In this document: piece after piece, positions 17,361 to 25,278 of the stretch
Numbering within the stretch: position 1 is the first letter of the stretch
Layout of the letters: the number at the start of each line of letters is the position of its first letter
Notes under the pieces: model-generated
The model's input: the letters and a program-made list of their open reading frames with translations, nothing else
Database searches by the model: none
Told to the model about the DNA's origin: nothing
Origin: Actinospineispora eucalypti
GTDB taxonomy: Bacteria > Actinomycetota > Actinomycetes > Mycobacteriales > Pseudonocardiaceae
DNA length: 64,000 nt
Assembly: GCA_014208095.1 (NCBI GenBank)
Contig: JACHMT010000005.1
Span: 1,178,001-1,242,000, forward strand
Direction of reading: 5' to 3'
Translations under genes and position numbers: made by a program

Positions 17361-18631
17361 CCGAGGCGACGGTGGCCGACGTGCTCCGGCACGTCACCGA
17401 GGACCGGCTGCGGGCCGCCGCGCGCGCAGTGACCGGCATCCCCAGCCCCACCGGCCGGGAAGCGCCACTGGCGCACTGGCTGGCCGACCGGCTCTCCGCC
17501 GCCGGGTTGGCCGCGCAGGCCCAACACCTGGACGAGCACCAGGCCAACGCGGTCGGCCGGCTGCGCGGGCGCGGCCAAGGCCCGGACCTGATGCTCTACG
17601 CACCGATCGACACCTTGACCACCGGCGACCCCGAGCTGGACCTGCCCTGGATCGGTCCGGAGCTGCGCCCGGACATGCAGCCCGAGGCCCGCAATGAGCA
17701 CGGGCCGTTCGTCTCCGGCCTCGGCGCGAGCAACCCGAAGGGCCACGCGGCCTGCGTGCTGGTGGTCGCCGAGGCGCTGGCCGCCGCCCGCCCGCCGCTG
17801 GCCGGGGACGTGGTGGCCGCGTTCGGCGCCGGCGGCATGCCCACCAACGCGATCTACCCGGAACGACAGAACACCGGGCACGGCGTCGGCTGCTCGTTCC
17901 TGCTGGAGCGGGGCTGGCACACCGACCACGCGGTGATCGCCAAGCCGGGCGACTTCATCGCGCACGACGAGGTGGGGCTGTGCTGGCTGGAGGTCACCGT
18001 GCCGGGCATCCACACCTACGTGGGCAGCCGGCACCGCCTGCCGTACCGGAACCCCGTCGTGACCGCCGCCCAGGTGGTCACCCGGCTGGAGTCCTGGCTG
18101 GCCGACTACCCGGCCGGCCACCGCACCGCCACGGCCGCGCCGCAGGGCGTGATCGGTTCCATCGCCGGCGGCTGGGAGCGGATGCTCGCGGTGACCCCGG
18201 CCGCCTGCCGGATCCGGCTGGACCTGCGCATCGCGCCGGGCACCCCGACGCTGGCGGCGAAGCGGGAGCTGGCCGCCTATCTGCGCCAGGTCGGCGCCGA
18301 GCTGGGCGTGGACCTCGGCGTGGAGCTGGTGCTGGCCATCCCCGGCACGCGCACCCCGCCGGACGCGCGGATCGTGCGCCTGGCGGTCGACGCCTGGGAG
18401 CGCACCAACGGCCGGCCGCACACCCCCGTGCCGGACAACAGCGGCGCCACCGACGCCAACATCCTGCGCGCCCGGGGGATCCCCACCGCGAGGGTGGGCA
18501 TGCCCAAGGTCGCCTCGGACGAGTTCGACGTGGACTTCTCCCGGGGCATGAACACCGTCGACGTGCGGGCCATGCGCCGGCTCTGCGAGGTACTCACCCG
18601 GATCGCCGTTTCCGCCACCTCGCCGGAATGA
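17357..18631 (+). CDS. M20-family peptidase-fold protein lacking the metal ligands
   Basis: 424 aa with overall M20/ArgE/DapE layout (IPSPTGREAPLAHWLADRL near residue 28, dimerisation-domain segment WLEVTVPGIHT near 210). The usual GHxD motif reads APID at 82-85, so the first His ligand is Pro. The bridging Asp position reads Asn126 (LGASNPKG). The catalytic DEE segment reads FGAGGM, and the late Glu reads Lys196 (AKPG). It is thus unlikely to be a normal zinc hydrolase. The ATG overlaps the dioxygenase stop. Role in the pathway is unknown. Confidence 0.8.
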   Translation: MTEATVADVLRHVTEDRLRAAARAVTGIPSPTGREAPLAHWLADRLSAAGLAAQAQHLDEHQANAVGRLRGRGQGPDLMLYAPIDTLTTGDPELDLPWIGPELRPDMQPEARNEHGPFVSGLGASNPKGHAACVLVVAEALAAARPPLAGDVVAAFGAGGMPTNAIYPERQNTGHGVGCSFLLERGWHTDHAVIAKPGDFIAHDEVGLCWLEVTVPGIHTYVGSRHRLPYRNPVVTAAQVVTRLESWLADYPAGHRTATAAPQGVIGSIAGGWERMLAVTPAACRIRLDLRIAPGTPTLAAKRELAAYLRQVGAELGVDLGVELVLAIPGTRTPPDARIVRLAVDAWERTNGRPHTPVPDNSGATDANILRARGIPTARVGMPKVASDEFDVDFSRGMNTVDVRAMRRLCEVLTRIAVSATSPE

Positions 18632-18639
18632 GGAGAACC

Positions 18640-19491
18640 ATGCAACCCCCGGAGAGCAAGTACGTGAAGGCCGACGGCGTCACGTTCCACTACCACGAGC
18701 TGGGCACCGGCCCGGACACCGTGTTCCTGCACGGCGGCGGCCCCGGTTGTACCGGCTGGAGCGACTTCGGGCCGGTCGCCCCGCTGTTCGCGCGGGCGCG
18801 CCGCTGCCTGCTGGTGGACCTGTTGCAGTACGGCCGCTCGGACAAGCTCCGGATCACCGGGCCGATGTGGGACTTCCACGCGGCCAAGACGGTGGCGCTG
18901 CTGGACTCCCTCGGGCTCGAGGCGCCGGACATCGTGTGCAACTCCTGGGGCGGCACCATTGCGCTGAACCTGGCCGCGAAGTACCCGGACCGCGTGCGCT
19001 CGCTGGTGATCACCGGCAGCATGCCGGTGTTCTACGGCCCGCTGGCGCCGCTGCCCGAGGGCGGCCGGCGCGGCCGCAACGCCCGCGACGTCTACTACGG
19101 CGGCGAGGGGCCGACCCTGGCCAAGATGCGCGAGCTGATCACCCGGCTGGAGTGGTACGACCCGGCCAAGCTGCCCGAGGAGACCGTCGAGCTGCGCTAC
19201 CGGCAGAGCCTGGACCCGGGGGAGCGGGAGCTGGCCGCGATGTCCGACTCCCCGCGCGGGGACTGGCAGGACCTGACCGACGAGCTGCCCCGCATCCAGG
19301 CGCCGACGCTGTTCATGTGGGGCATGCAGGACGCGTTCCTCACCCCGGACTACCCGTTGATGCTGGCCCGGATGGTGCCGAACGGGAACCTGCACGTGAT
19401 GGACCACGCCTCCCACCACCTGCAGGAGGAGCGGCCGGCCGAGTACCACGCCGTGGTCAGCGGCTTCCTCGACTCGGTGGCCGGCCGATGA
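18640..19491 (+). CDS. Alpha/beta hydrolase, MhpC/BphD-type C-C bond hydrolase
   Basis: 283 aa from ATG 18640, preceded by AGGAG. The oxyanion loop is HGGGPG, the nucleophile elbow NSWGG places Ser at 102, the acid lies in WGMQDAFLTPDYP, and the His in DHASHHLQEE. Meta-cleavage product hydrolases split the dienoate formed by extradiol dioxygenases, and its position two genes after the LigB-type enzyme fits that job. A second hydrolase of the same broad family lies 112 bp downstream. Confidence 0.9.
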   Translation: MQPPESKYVKADGVTFHYHELGTGPDTVFLHGGGPGCTGWSDFGPVAPLFARARRCLLVDLLQYGRSDKLRITGPMWDFHAAKTVALLDSLGLEAPDIVCNSWGGTIALNLAAKYPDRVRSLVITGSMPVFYGPLAPLPEGGRRGRNARDVYYGGEGPTLAKMRELITRLEWYDPAKLPEETVELRYRQSLDPGERELAAMSDSPRGDWQDLTDELPRIQAPTLFMWGMQDAFLTPDYPLMLARMVPNGNLHVMDHASHHLQEERPAEYHAVVSGFLDSVAGR

Positions 19492-19607
19492 AGCGAGTGG
19501 CTCTGGTCCTGGGCCTGGTCGCGGCGGTGGTGCTGGCCCGCCGCCTGGCCGCGCGCAGCAACACCCAAGTGCACCGAATCAATACGCGCGAGAGGACAAC
19601 GCCGTGA
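19488..19607 (+). CDS. 39-aa single-span membrane peptide
   Basis: Encodes a peptide starting MKRVALVLGLVAAVVLARRLAA: a positively charged start, one hydrophobic helix of about 13 residues, and a basic hydrophilic tail. Its ATG overlaps the upstream hydrolase stop (ATGA) and its stop overlaps the GTG of the downstream hydrolase, so it sits in a fully coupled chain, which argues for translation. No family was recognised. A membrane anchor or coupling ORF are both possible. Confidence 0.6.
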   Translation: MKRVALVLGLVAAVVLARRLAARSNTQVHRINTRERTTP

Positions 19608-20470
19608 GCATCTGGAACGAACTGGCCCCGGCCGCCTTCCGGCTGGAGTACGTGGACGCCGGCGGGGTGCGCACCCGCACCCTGCGGGCGGGCCCCGAGG
19701 GCGAGCACCGCGGGCCGGCCGTGGTGTTCCTGCACGGCACCAGCGGGCACCTGGAGGCGTTCACCCGCAACATCGCGGTGCACGCCGAGCGCTACGACTG
19801 CCACGCCGTCGACATGCTCGGGCACGGCTACACCGGCAAGCCGAACCGGCCCTACGAGATCCCCGACTACACCGAGCACCTGCTGGCCTACCTGGACGCG
19901 GTCGGGGTGGAGCGGGCGCACATCGTCGGTGAGTCGCTGGGCGGCTGGGTCGGCGCGCGGGCGGCGGTGGAGCACCCGGAACGGGTGGCCAGCCTGCAGC
20001 TGCTCTGCGCCGGCGGCACGGTGGCCAACCCCGAGGTGATGGACCGGATCCGCACCAGCACCAAGGCGGCGGTGTCCAGCGACGACGTGGAGCTGACCCG
20101 CAAGCGGCTGCGCCTGCTCATGGCCGACCCGGTGGATGCCACCGAGGAGCTGGTCGAGGTCCGGCACGCGATCTACCACGCCCCGGACTTCGTGGCGAAC
20201 GTGGACAACCTGCTGTCCCTGCAGAACATGGAGATCCGCCGGCGCAACCTGCTGACCCCGGAGTACCTGGGCCGGATCACCCAGCCCACCCTGATCATCT
20301 GGGGCCGGCAGAACCCGTTCGGCGAGGTGCCGGAGGCGGACCGGATGCACCGGGCGGTCCCCGGCTCCCGGCTGGAGCTGTTCGAGAAGTGCGGCCACTG
20401 GCCGCAGCACGAGCAGGCCGACCGGTACAACCCGATCAGCCTGGAGTTCCTGGCCAAGGCGGCCGGCTGA
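19604..20470 (+). CDS. Alpha/beta hydrolase (second meta-cleavage-product-hydrolase-like)
   Basis: 288 aa; GTG start coupled to the preceding 39-aa ORF. Elements: VVFLHGTSGHLEAF (oxyanion), VGESLGGWVGARAA (nucleophile Ser), CGHWPQHEQ (His). The segment that normally carries the catalytic Asp (GRxDP) reads GRQNPFGEVPEAD, with Asn instead; a nearby acidic residue may substitute. It probably hydrolyses a C-C or ester bond in the same pathway; two such hydrolases suggest two cleavage steps or substrates. Confidence 0.87.
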   Translation: MSIWNELAPAAFRLEYVDAGGVRTRTLRAGPEGEHRGPAVVFLHGTSGHLEAFTRNIAVHAERYDCHAVDMLGHGYTGKPNRPYEIPDYTEHLLAYLDAVGVERAHIVGESLGGWVGARAAVEHPERVASLQLLCAGGTVANPEVMDRIRTSTKAAVSSDDVELTRKRLRLLMADPVDATEELVEVRHAIYHAPDFVANVDNLLSLQNMEIRRRNLLTPEYLGRITQPTLIIWGRQNPFGEVPEADRMHRAVPGSRLELFEKCGHWPQHEQADRYNPISLEFLAKAAG

Positions 20471-21423
20471 TGCGGGCCGCCCGGTTCCACGCCTGGGGCC
20501 GGCCGCCGGTGATGGACGAGGTGGCGGAGCCGGAGCGGGCGCCGGGCGAGGTGCTGGTCCGGGTCACCGCCGCCGCCGTGGCCCACCTGGACCTCACCGT
20601 GGCGGCCGGCGACTTTCGCATGCGTCCGGAGCTGCCGTACACCGGTGGCGTGGAGGGCGCGGGCGAGGTGCTGGCGGCGGACCCCGGGGCGCCGGTCTCC
20701 GAGGGGGACCGGGTGATGCTGCGCGGCGGCGGGCTCGGGCTGCTGCGCGACGGCTGCTGGACCGAGCGGGTCAGCGTGGCGGCCAAGGCGCTCACCCCGG
20801 TGCCCGCCGAGCTGCCGGCGGAGGTGGCGGCGACCTTCTTCGTGCCGGCCACCACGGCCTACGTGGCGCTGCACGACGTGGCCGCGCTGGGCGAGGGCGA
20901 AGAGGTGGTCGTGGTCGGCGCGGCGGGCGCCGTGGGGGCGATGCTCACCCAGATGGCGCTGGCCCGGGGTGCCTCGGTCACCGGCGTGGTCGGCCGGGCG
21001 GAGCAGCTCTCCTGGGTCCCCGGCGGCGCCCGGGCGGTGGATGCCTCCGACCCGGACCAGGTGGCCGCGCTGGCCGGGCGGCGCTCGGCGACGTTGCTGG
21101 TGGACACCCTGGGCGGCCAACGGCTGGTGGAGCGCACCCGTTGGGTCCGCCCGGGCGGCCGGGCGGTGGTGATCGGTTACGTGACCGGCCCGGAGGTGAC
21201 GGTGGATCTGCCGTCCTGGCTGCTGGACGACGTCGCGCTGCTGCCGGTGAACATGATCCGCCGGGAGCGGCGGGCCCGCGAGGTGGCTGGTTCGTTGGTG
21301 GAGCGGCTGGTGGCCGGCGAGCTGCGCCTGGACGTACAGGCCTACCCGCTGGCCCGGGCCGCGAAGGCGGTGGACGACGTGCGGGCCGGCCTGGTGCGCG
21401 GCCGGGCCGTGTTGACCCCGTGA
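20470..21423 (+). CDS. Zinc-free MDR / quinone oxidoreductase-like protein
   Basis: 317-aa medium-chain reductase. Substrate-domain start MRAARFHAWGRPP, PYTGGVEGAGEV, then the NADPH motif VVVVGAAGAVGAMLTQMA. The catalytic zinc ligands of alcohol dehydrogenases are absent, as in quinone oxidoreductases and enoyl reductases. The start codon overlaps the previous stop by one base (TGATG). Last enzyme gene of the ring-cleavage operon; probable NADPH-dependent reduction of an unsaturated intermediate. Confidence 0.88.
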   Translation: MRAARFHAWGRPPVMDEVAEPERAPGEVLVRVTAAAVAHLDLTVAAGDFRMRPELPYTGGVEGAGEVLAADPGAPVSEGDRVMLRGGGLGLLRDGCWTERVSVAAKALTPVPAELPAEVAATFFVPATTAYVALHDVAALGEGEEVVVVGAAGAVGAMLTQMALARGASVTGVVGRAEQLSWVPGGARAVDASDPDQVAALAGRRSATLLVDTLGGQRLVERTRWVRPGGRAVVIGYVTGPEVTVDLPSWLLDDVALLPVNMIRRERRAREVAGSLVERLVAGELRLDVQAYPLARAAKAVDDVRAGLVRGRAVLTP

Positions 21424-21448
21424 ACCTAATTGAGCTTGTGAGGTTGGA

Positions 21449-21482
21449 GGTGGCGGTGGTTCCATACGAGCCCACCGCCACC
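21449..21482. terminator. Hairpin after the ring-cleavage operon
   Basis: GGTGGCGGTGG and CCACCGCCACC form a perfect 11-bp stem with a 12-nt loop, 26 bp after the MDR stop. There is no T-tract. It ends 19 bp before the Cys-rich peptide start, so it may terminate the operon or act as a leader structure for the peptide gene. Confidence 0.5.
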
Positions 21483-21500
21483 CGCCTCCGAGGAGCGACG

Positions 21501-21668
21501 ATGCTCAAGCGACTGCTCGTGGCCACCCTGAGCGTCACTGCCTCGGCCCTGCTCGGCATCGGCGTGGTGACGGCCGCCCCGGCGCCGACCGAGTACGCGG
21601 TGGCCTGCTACACGTGGTGCTACCCCAGCTGCTTCTGCGCCGCCCCGCCGTCCAACCCCGAGGCTTGA
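21501..21668 (+). CDS. Small secreted Cys-rich peptide
   Basis: 55 aa with a clear Sec signal: MLKRLLV, then a hydrophobic run ending GIGVVTAAPA. The mature part carries four closely spaced cysteines (ACYTWCYPSCFCAAPP, spacing C-x3-C-x3-C-x-C) and an acidic tail. GAGGAG lies about 6 nt before the ATG. No family was recognised. It sits between the ring-cleavage operon and iclR, and may be secreted or surface-held, disulphide-bonded or metal-binding. Confidence 0.6.
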   Translation: MLKRLLVATLSVTASALLGIGVVTAAPAPTEYAVACYTWCYPSCFCAAPPSNPEA

Positions 21669-21727
21669 TCACCCGGTCCTCCGCCTTCGAGCTCGCCGAG
21701 GCGCGGATAACTCGTTAGTGGCCGGGC

Positions 21728-21744
21728 GTTCCGTTCAGCGGACC
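21728..21744. promoter_or_regulatory. IclR-type palindromic operator, copy 4 (iclR autoregulation)
   Basis: GTTCCGTTCAGCGGACC matches the consensus at 16 of 17 positions and lies 42 bp upstream of the IclR start. IclR-family regulators commonly control their own promoter, and this copy is the main reason to link the palindrome to this regulator. Confidence 0.65.
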
Positions 21745-21786
21745 GGGTCCGTTGCCCGGGTCACACCGGGCAATCAGGATACTGAG

Positions 21787-22578
21787 ATGACGGCTACGGC
21801 AGACGCTACGGCAGTGACCGCCGGATACCTCGAGCAGCAGAACAGCGTGCTCGGCAAGGTCCAGTTCATCCTGGAGGCGTTCGGCCCGGACGACGAGCAC
21901 CTGAGCCTCTCCGAGATCGCCCGGCGGTCCGGGGTGGCCAAGGCCTCGGTGCACCGGCTCGCCCAGGAACTGCTGCGCTGGGGCGTGCTGGAGCGGCGTG
22001 GTTCGGACTACCGGCTGGGCATGCGCCTGTTCGAGATCGGCCAGCGGGTGCCCCGGCAGCGCATTCTCCGGGAGGCGGCCCGGCCGTACATGGAGGACCT
22101 CTACCAGGCCACCGGCGAGACCATCCACCTCGCCGTGGCCGACGGGCTGGACGTGCTCTACTTGGAGAAGGTGTCTGGTCACGGGCAGGTCCGCCGCCCG
22201 TCCCGGGTGGCCGGGCGGATGCCGCTGTACTGCACCGCGACCGGGAAGGCGCTGCTCGCCTTCGGCCCCCGGCGGCTGCTGGACGAGGTGGTCGCCAACC
22301 CGTTCGAGCGGATCACCCCGCAGACCGTGGGTGCGCCCGGGCTGCTGCTGCAGGAGCTGGCCCGGATCCGCGAGCTGGGCTACGCGGTGGAGCGCGAGCA
22401 GACCAAGACCGGCTACCTCAGTGTCGCCATCCCACTGCGGAGCCCGACCGGGGCCGCGCTGGCCGCGCTGTCGGTGACCGGGCCGGTGTTCCGGGCCGAC
22501 GTGCCCAAGTACGCCGGCCTGCTCGACATGGTCAGCCACCGGATCACCAAGACCATCGGCGCACTGGCGACTGACTGA
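21787..22578 (+). CDS. IclR family transcriptional regulator
   Basis: 263 aa from ATG 21787. The N-terminal winged HTH reads LSLSEIARRSGVAKASVHRLAQEL, followed by the IclR effector domain (GETIHLAVADGLDVLYLEKV, YCTATGKALLAF, GYAVEREQTKTGYLSVAIPL). It is the likely master regulator of the catabolic region: its own promoter and four other units in the cluster share a 17-bp palindrome. The effector is probably a pathway substrate or acid intermediate. Confidence 0.94.
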   Translation: MTATADATAVTAGYLEQQNSVLGKVQFILEAFGPDDEHLSLSEIARRSGVAKASVHRLAQELLRWGVLERRGSDYRLGMRLFEIGQRVPRQRILREAARPYMEDLYQATGETIHLAVADGLDVLYLEKVSGHGQVRRPSRVAGRMPLYCTATGKALLAFGPRRLLDEVVANPFERITPQTVGAPGLLLQELARIRELGYAVEREQTKTGYLSVAIPLRSPTGAALAALSVTGPVFRADVPKYAGLLDMVSHRITKTIGALATD

Positions 22579-22585
22579 GCGGCCC

Positions 22586-22602
22586 GGTCCGCCCAGCGGG
22601 CC
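22586..22602. promoter_or_regulatory. IclR-type palindromic operator, copy 5
   Basis: GGTCCGCCCAGCGGGCC matches the consensus at 14 of 17 positions. It lies between iclR and the GMC oxidoreductase, 63 bp before the latter's start. Confidence 0.55.
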
Positions 22603-22665
22603 CGGATGGTTGCCGGTTCAACGGCTCCTGGTGAGGGTGGCCACACCCGAACTGGTGAGGTGACC

Positions 22666-24606
22666 ATGACCCAGATGGTGCGGCCACCGGACGACCGGAC
22701 CACCACCCGGCGCGCGCGGACGCTGGCCGAGGTGTGCGACACCCTGGTCCCGTCCGTCGAACCGCCCGCCGGTGAGCCGGCGGAGTTCTACGCCCGGACG
22801 GCCGGCGACCTCGGCATCGCCGAGCTGCTCGCCCCGGACGCGGCCACCGGGGCGCTGCTGGACGCGCTGGGCGAGCGCGGGTTCGCCGATGCGCCGCTGC
22901 CCGAGCGCACCGCCCTGCTGCGGGACTGGATGCTGCGCGGCCCGCACGCCCCGGCGCTGCGCGGGCTGTGCTCCGAGGTGCTCGGCGCCTACTACTCGCT
23001 GCCCGACGCCGGCGGGCGCAACCCGAACTGGGCCGACCTCGGCTACCCCGGCCCGGTCAGCGCCCCGCCCGCCGTCGCCGAACGGCTGGACACCCTGCGG
23101 CCCGAGGGCGACCAGGTCACCCTGACCGCCGACGTGTGCGTGGTCGGCTCCGGCGCGGGCGGTTCGGTGATCGCCGCCGAGTTGGCCGGCTGGGGGCGGT
23201 CGGTGCTGGTGGTGGAGGCGGGCCGGCAGTGGACGCCGGCCGACTTCCGGCAGCTGGAGCACGACATGGCCGGGATGTACCTGCGCGGCGGCCAGTTCAG
23301 TGCCGAGGGCGGCACGATCGGCCTGCTGGCCGGTTCGGCGCTGGGCGGTGGAACCGTGATCAACTCGATGGTCTGCCTGGACCCGCCGGCCGAGGTCCGC
23401 GCGGCCTGGGCGGCCGAGCACGGGCTGGCCGACGTGGCCACCGCCGCCTTCGACGAACACCTGGCGTCCGTGCGCGCCCGGCTGAACGTGAACACCGAGC
23501 GCACCGTGCTCGCCCCGGCCGCCGAACCGATGGTCGACGCGCTGGACAAACGGGGCCTGGCCTGGGAGGCCATCGCGCGCAACTGCGCCGATGACGACGA
23601 CGCGCGGCTGTGCGGGTTCTGCAACGCGGGCTGTCAGCAGGGCTCGAAACAGTCCACCGACCGGACCTACCTGCGGGACGCGGCCCGGGCCGGCGCCCGG
23701 TTCCTGACCGGCACGAACGTGCGGCGGATCCTGGTGGACGGCGGTGCGGCGCGCGGCGTGGTCGGCACGCTGACCCGGCCGGACGGCTCCACCGCGGAGG
23801 TGACCGTGCACGCGCCCACCGTGGTGGTGGCGGCCGGCGGGATCGAGACCCCGGCGCTGCTGCTGCGGTCCGGGATCGGCGGCCCGGCTGTGGGCCGGCA
23901 CCTGCGGCTGCACCCGGCCTACTTCGTCAGCGGGGTGTATCCGCGGGAGATCAACGCCTGGTCCGGGCAGATCCAGACGGCGGTCTCGTTCGCCTTCCAC
24001 AACGCGGCCGAGGGCGCCGGCTTCCTGCTGGAGCACGTGACGCTCAGCCCGCGCGGCTGGGCGGCGCAGCTGGACTGGACCGACGGGGCGGCGCACAAGC
24101 GGGAGATGCGCAAGCTGGCCCGGGTGGCGCCCTGGCACGGGGTGGCGCACGACCACGGCAGCGGGGAGGTGGTGCTGGACGCCGAGGGTGAAGCGGTGGT
24201 GCGCTGGCGGCTGGCCGACCCGGTGGACCGGCGGGTGGCCGCGCTGGCGCACGTGGAGCTGGCCCGGCTGCACCACCTGGCCGGGGCCGAGGAGATCTAC
24301 ACCTTCCACACGCCGGAGCTGCGCTGGCGGGCCGGCCAGGACTTCGAGGAGTTCCGCCGGCGGCTGGACGCGGCGGAGCACGAGGGGGTGCCGGCCTCCG
24401 CGCACCAGCTGGGCTCGGCCCGGATGGGCGCCGACCCGGCCACCTCGGTGGCCGATACGCGCGGGCAGCTGCACGACGTGCGCGGGGTGTGGATCGGGGA
24501 CGCGGCGGCGATGCCCACCTCGCCGGCGGTGAACCCGATGATCACTACCATGGCGCTGGCCCGGCGGACCGCGTTCGCCATGGCCGGCGAGCGGGTGAGC
24601 GCCTGA
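22666..24606 (+). CDS. GMC family FAD-dependent oxidoreductase
   Basis: 646 aa from ATG 22666. The first ~150 residues look like a helical gluconate-dehydrogenase-subunit-3-type extension, as in long-chain alcohol oxidases. The FAD motif ADVCVVGSGAGGSVIAAELA follows, then the GMC segment LGGGTVINSM and a C-terminal VNPMITTMALARR region. A cysteine-rich segment (CGFCNAGCQQGSKQS) is seen near residue 320. It should oxidise an alcohol to an aldehyde or ketone. First gene of an operon with a cysteine hydrolase and a permease, behind an IclR-type operator. Confidence 0.88.
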   Translation: MTQMVRPPDDRTTTRRARTLAEVCDTLVPSVEPPAGEPAEFYARTAGDLGIAELLAPDAATGALLDALGERGFADAPLPERTALLRDWMLRGPHAPALRGLCSEVLGAYYSLPDAGGRNPNWADLGYPGPVSAPPAVAERLDTLRPEGDQVTLTADVCVVGSGAGGSVIAAELAGWGRSVLVVEAGRQWTPADFRQLEHDMAGMYLRGGQFSAEGGTIGLLAGSALGGGTVINSMVCLDPPAEVRAAWAAEHGLADVATAAFDEHLASVRARLNVNTERTVLAPAAEPMVDALDKRGLAWEAIARNCADDDDARLCGFCNAGCQQGSKQSTDRTYLRDAARAGARFLTGTNVRRILVDGGAARGVVGTLTRPDGSTAEVTVHAPTVVVAAGGIETPALLLRSGIGGPAVGRHLRLHPAYFVSGVYPREINAWSGQIQTAVSFAFHNAAEGAGFLLEHVTLSPRGWAAQLDWTDGAAHKREMRKLARVAPWHGVAHDHGSGEVVLDAEGEAVVRWRLADPVDRRVAALAHVELARLHHLAGAEEIYTFHTPELRWRAGQDFEEFRRRLDAAEHEGVPASAHQLGSARMGADPATSVADTRGQLHDVRGVWIGDAAAMPTSPAVNPMITTMALARRTAFAMAGERVSA

Positions 24607-25274
24607 TGGCCGAGCGACACATGATGGCGGTGTCCGACCGGGAGCTGCCGTTCCACCCGGACCGGGCGGCGCTGCTGGTCATCGACATGACCAACGACTT
24701 CGTGGCCGGCGGCGCACCCTACGAGTGCGCGGCGGCCCGGGCGCTGATCCCCCGGATCAACCGGCTGATCGGGCTGGCCCGCGATCGTGGGCTGCCGGTG
24801 GTCTACACCACCCAGGTGCACCGGGCGGACGGCGCCGACCTGGGCATGGTGCGCTACCTGCACCCGATCACCGCGTCCGGCGCCGCGCTGGTGGAGGGCA
24901 CCGAAGGCGTCCGGGTGCACCCGGACGTCGACTTCCGGGAGGACCGGGACGAGCTGCTGGTGAAGCGGCGCTACTCGGCCTTCCACGGCACCGACCTGGA
25001 GGAATCCCTCCGGGCCAGGGGAGTGGACTCGGTGATCGTCACCGGCGTGGCCACGCACTCCTGCTGCGAGGCCACCGCCCGGGACGCGCTGTTCCGGGAC
25101 TTCGCGGTGTTCTTCGTCGCCGACGCGACCGCGACCGTCGGGCTGGCCGACGCCGGCTGGGGCGAGTTCACCCCGGAACAGGTGCAGCGCTTCGCGCTCA
25201 CCGACATCGCGCACTTCATCGGCCGGGTCGGCGACACCGACGAGCTGGCCGCGCTGCTGGAATCAGGGAGGTAG
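24606..25274 (+). CDS. Isochorismatase-like cysteine hydrolase
   Basis: 222 aa with the isochorismatase-fold triad: Asp in LLVIDMTNDF, Lys in LLVKRRYSAF, and Cys in GVATHSCCEATARDA. Members with this triad are mostly amidases acting on small amides (maleamate, ureidoacrylate, biuret, nicotinamide) rather than isochorismatases. The ATG overlaps the GMC stop (TGATG). Its presence next to an NCS1 permease suggests that the degraded compound contains nitrogen. Confidence 0.9.
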   Translation: MAERHMMAVSDRELPFHPDRAALLVIDMTNDFVAGGAPYECAAARALIPRINRLIGLARDRGLPVVYTTQVHRADGADLGMVRYLHPITASGAALVEGTEGVRVHPDVDFREDRDELLVKRRYSAFHGTDLEESLRARGVDSVIVTGVATHSCCEATARDALFRDFAVFFVADATATVGLADAGWGEFTPEQVQRFALTDIAHFIGRVGDTDELAALLESGR

Positions 25275-25278
25275 ACAG

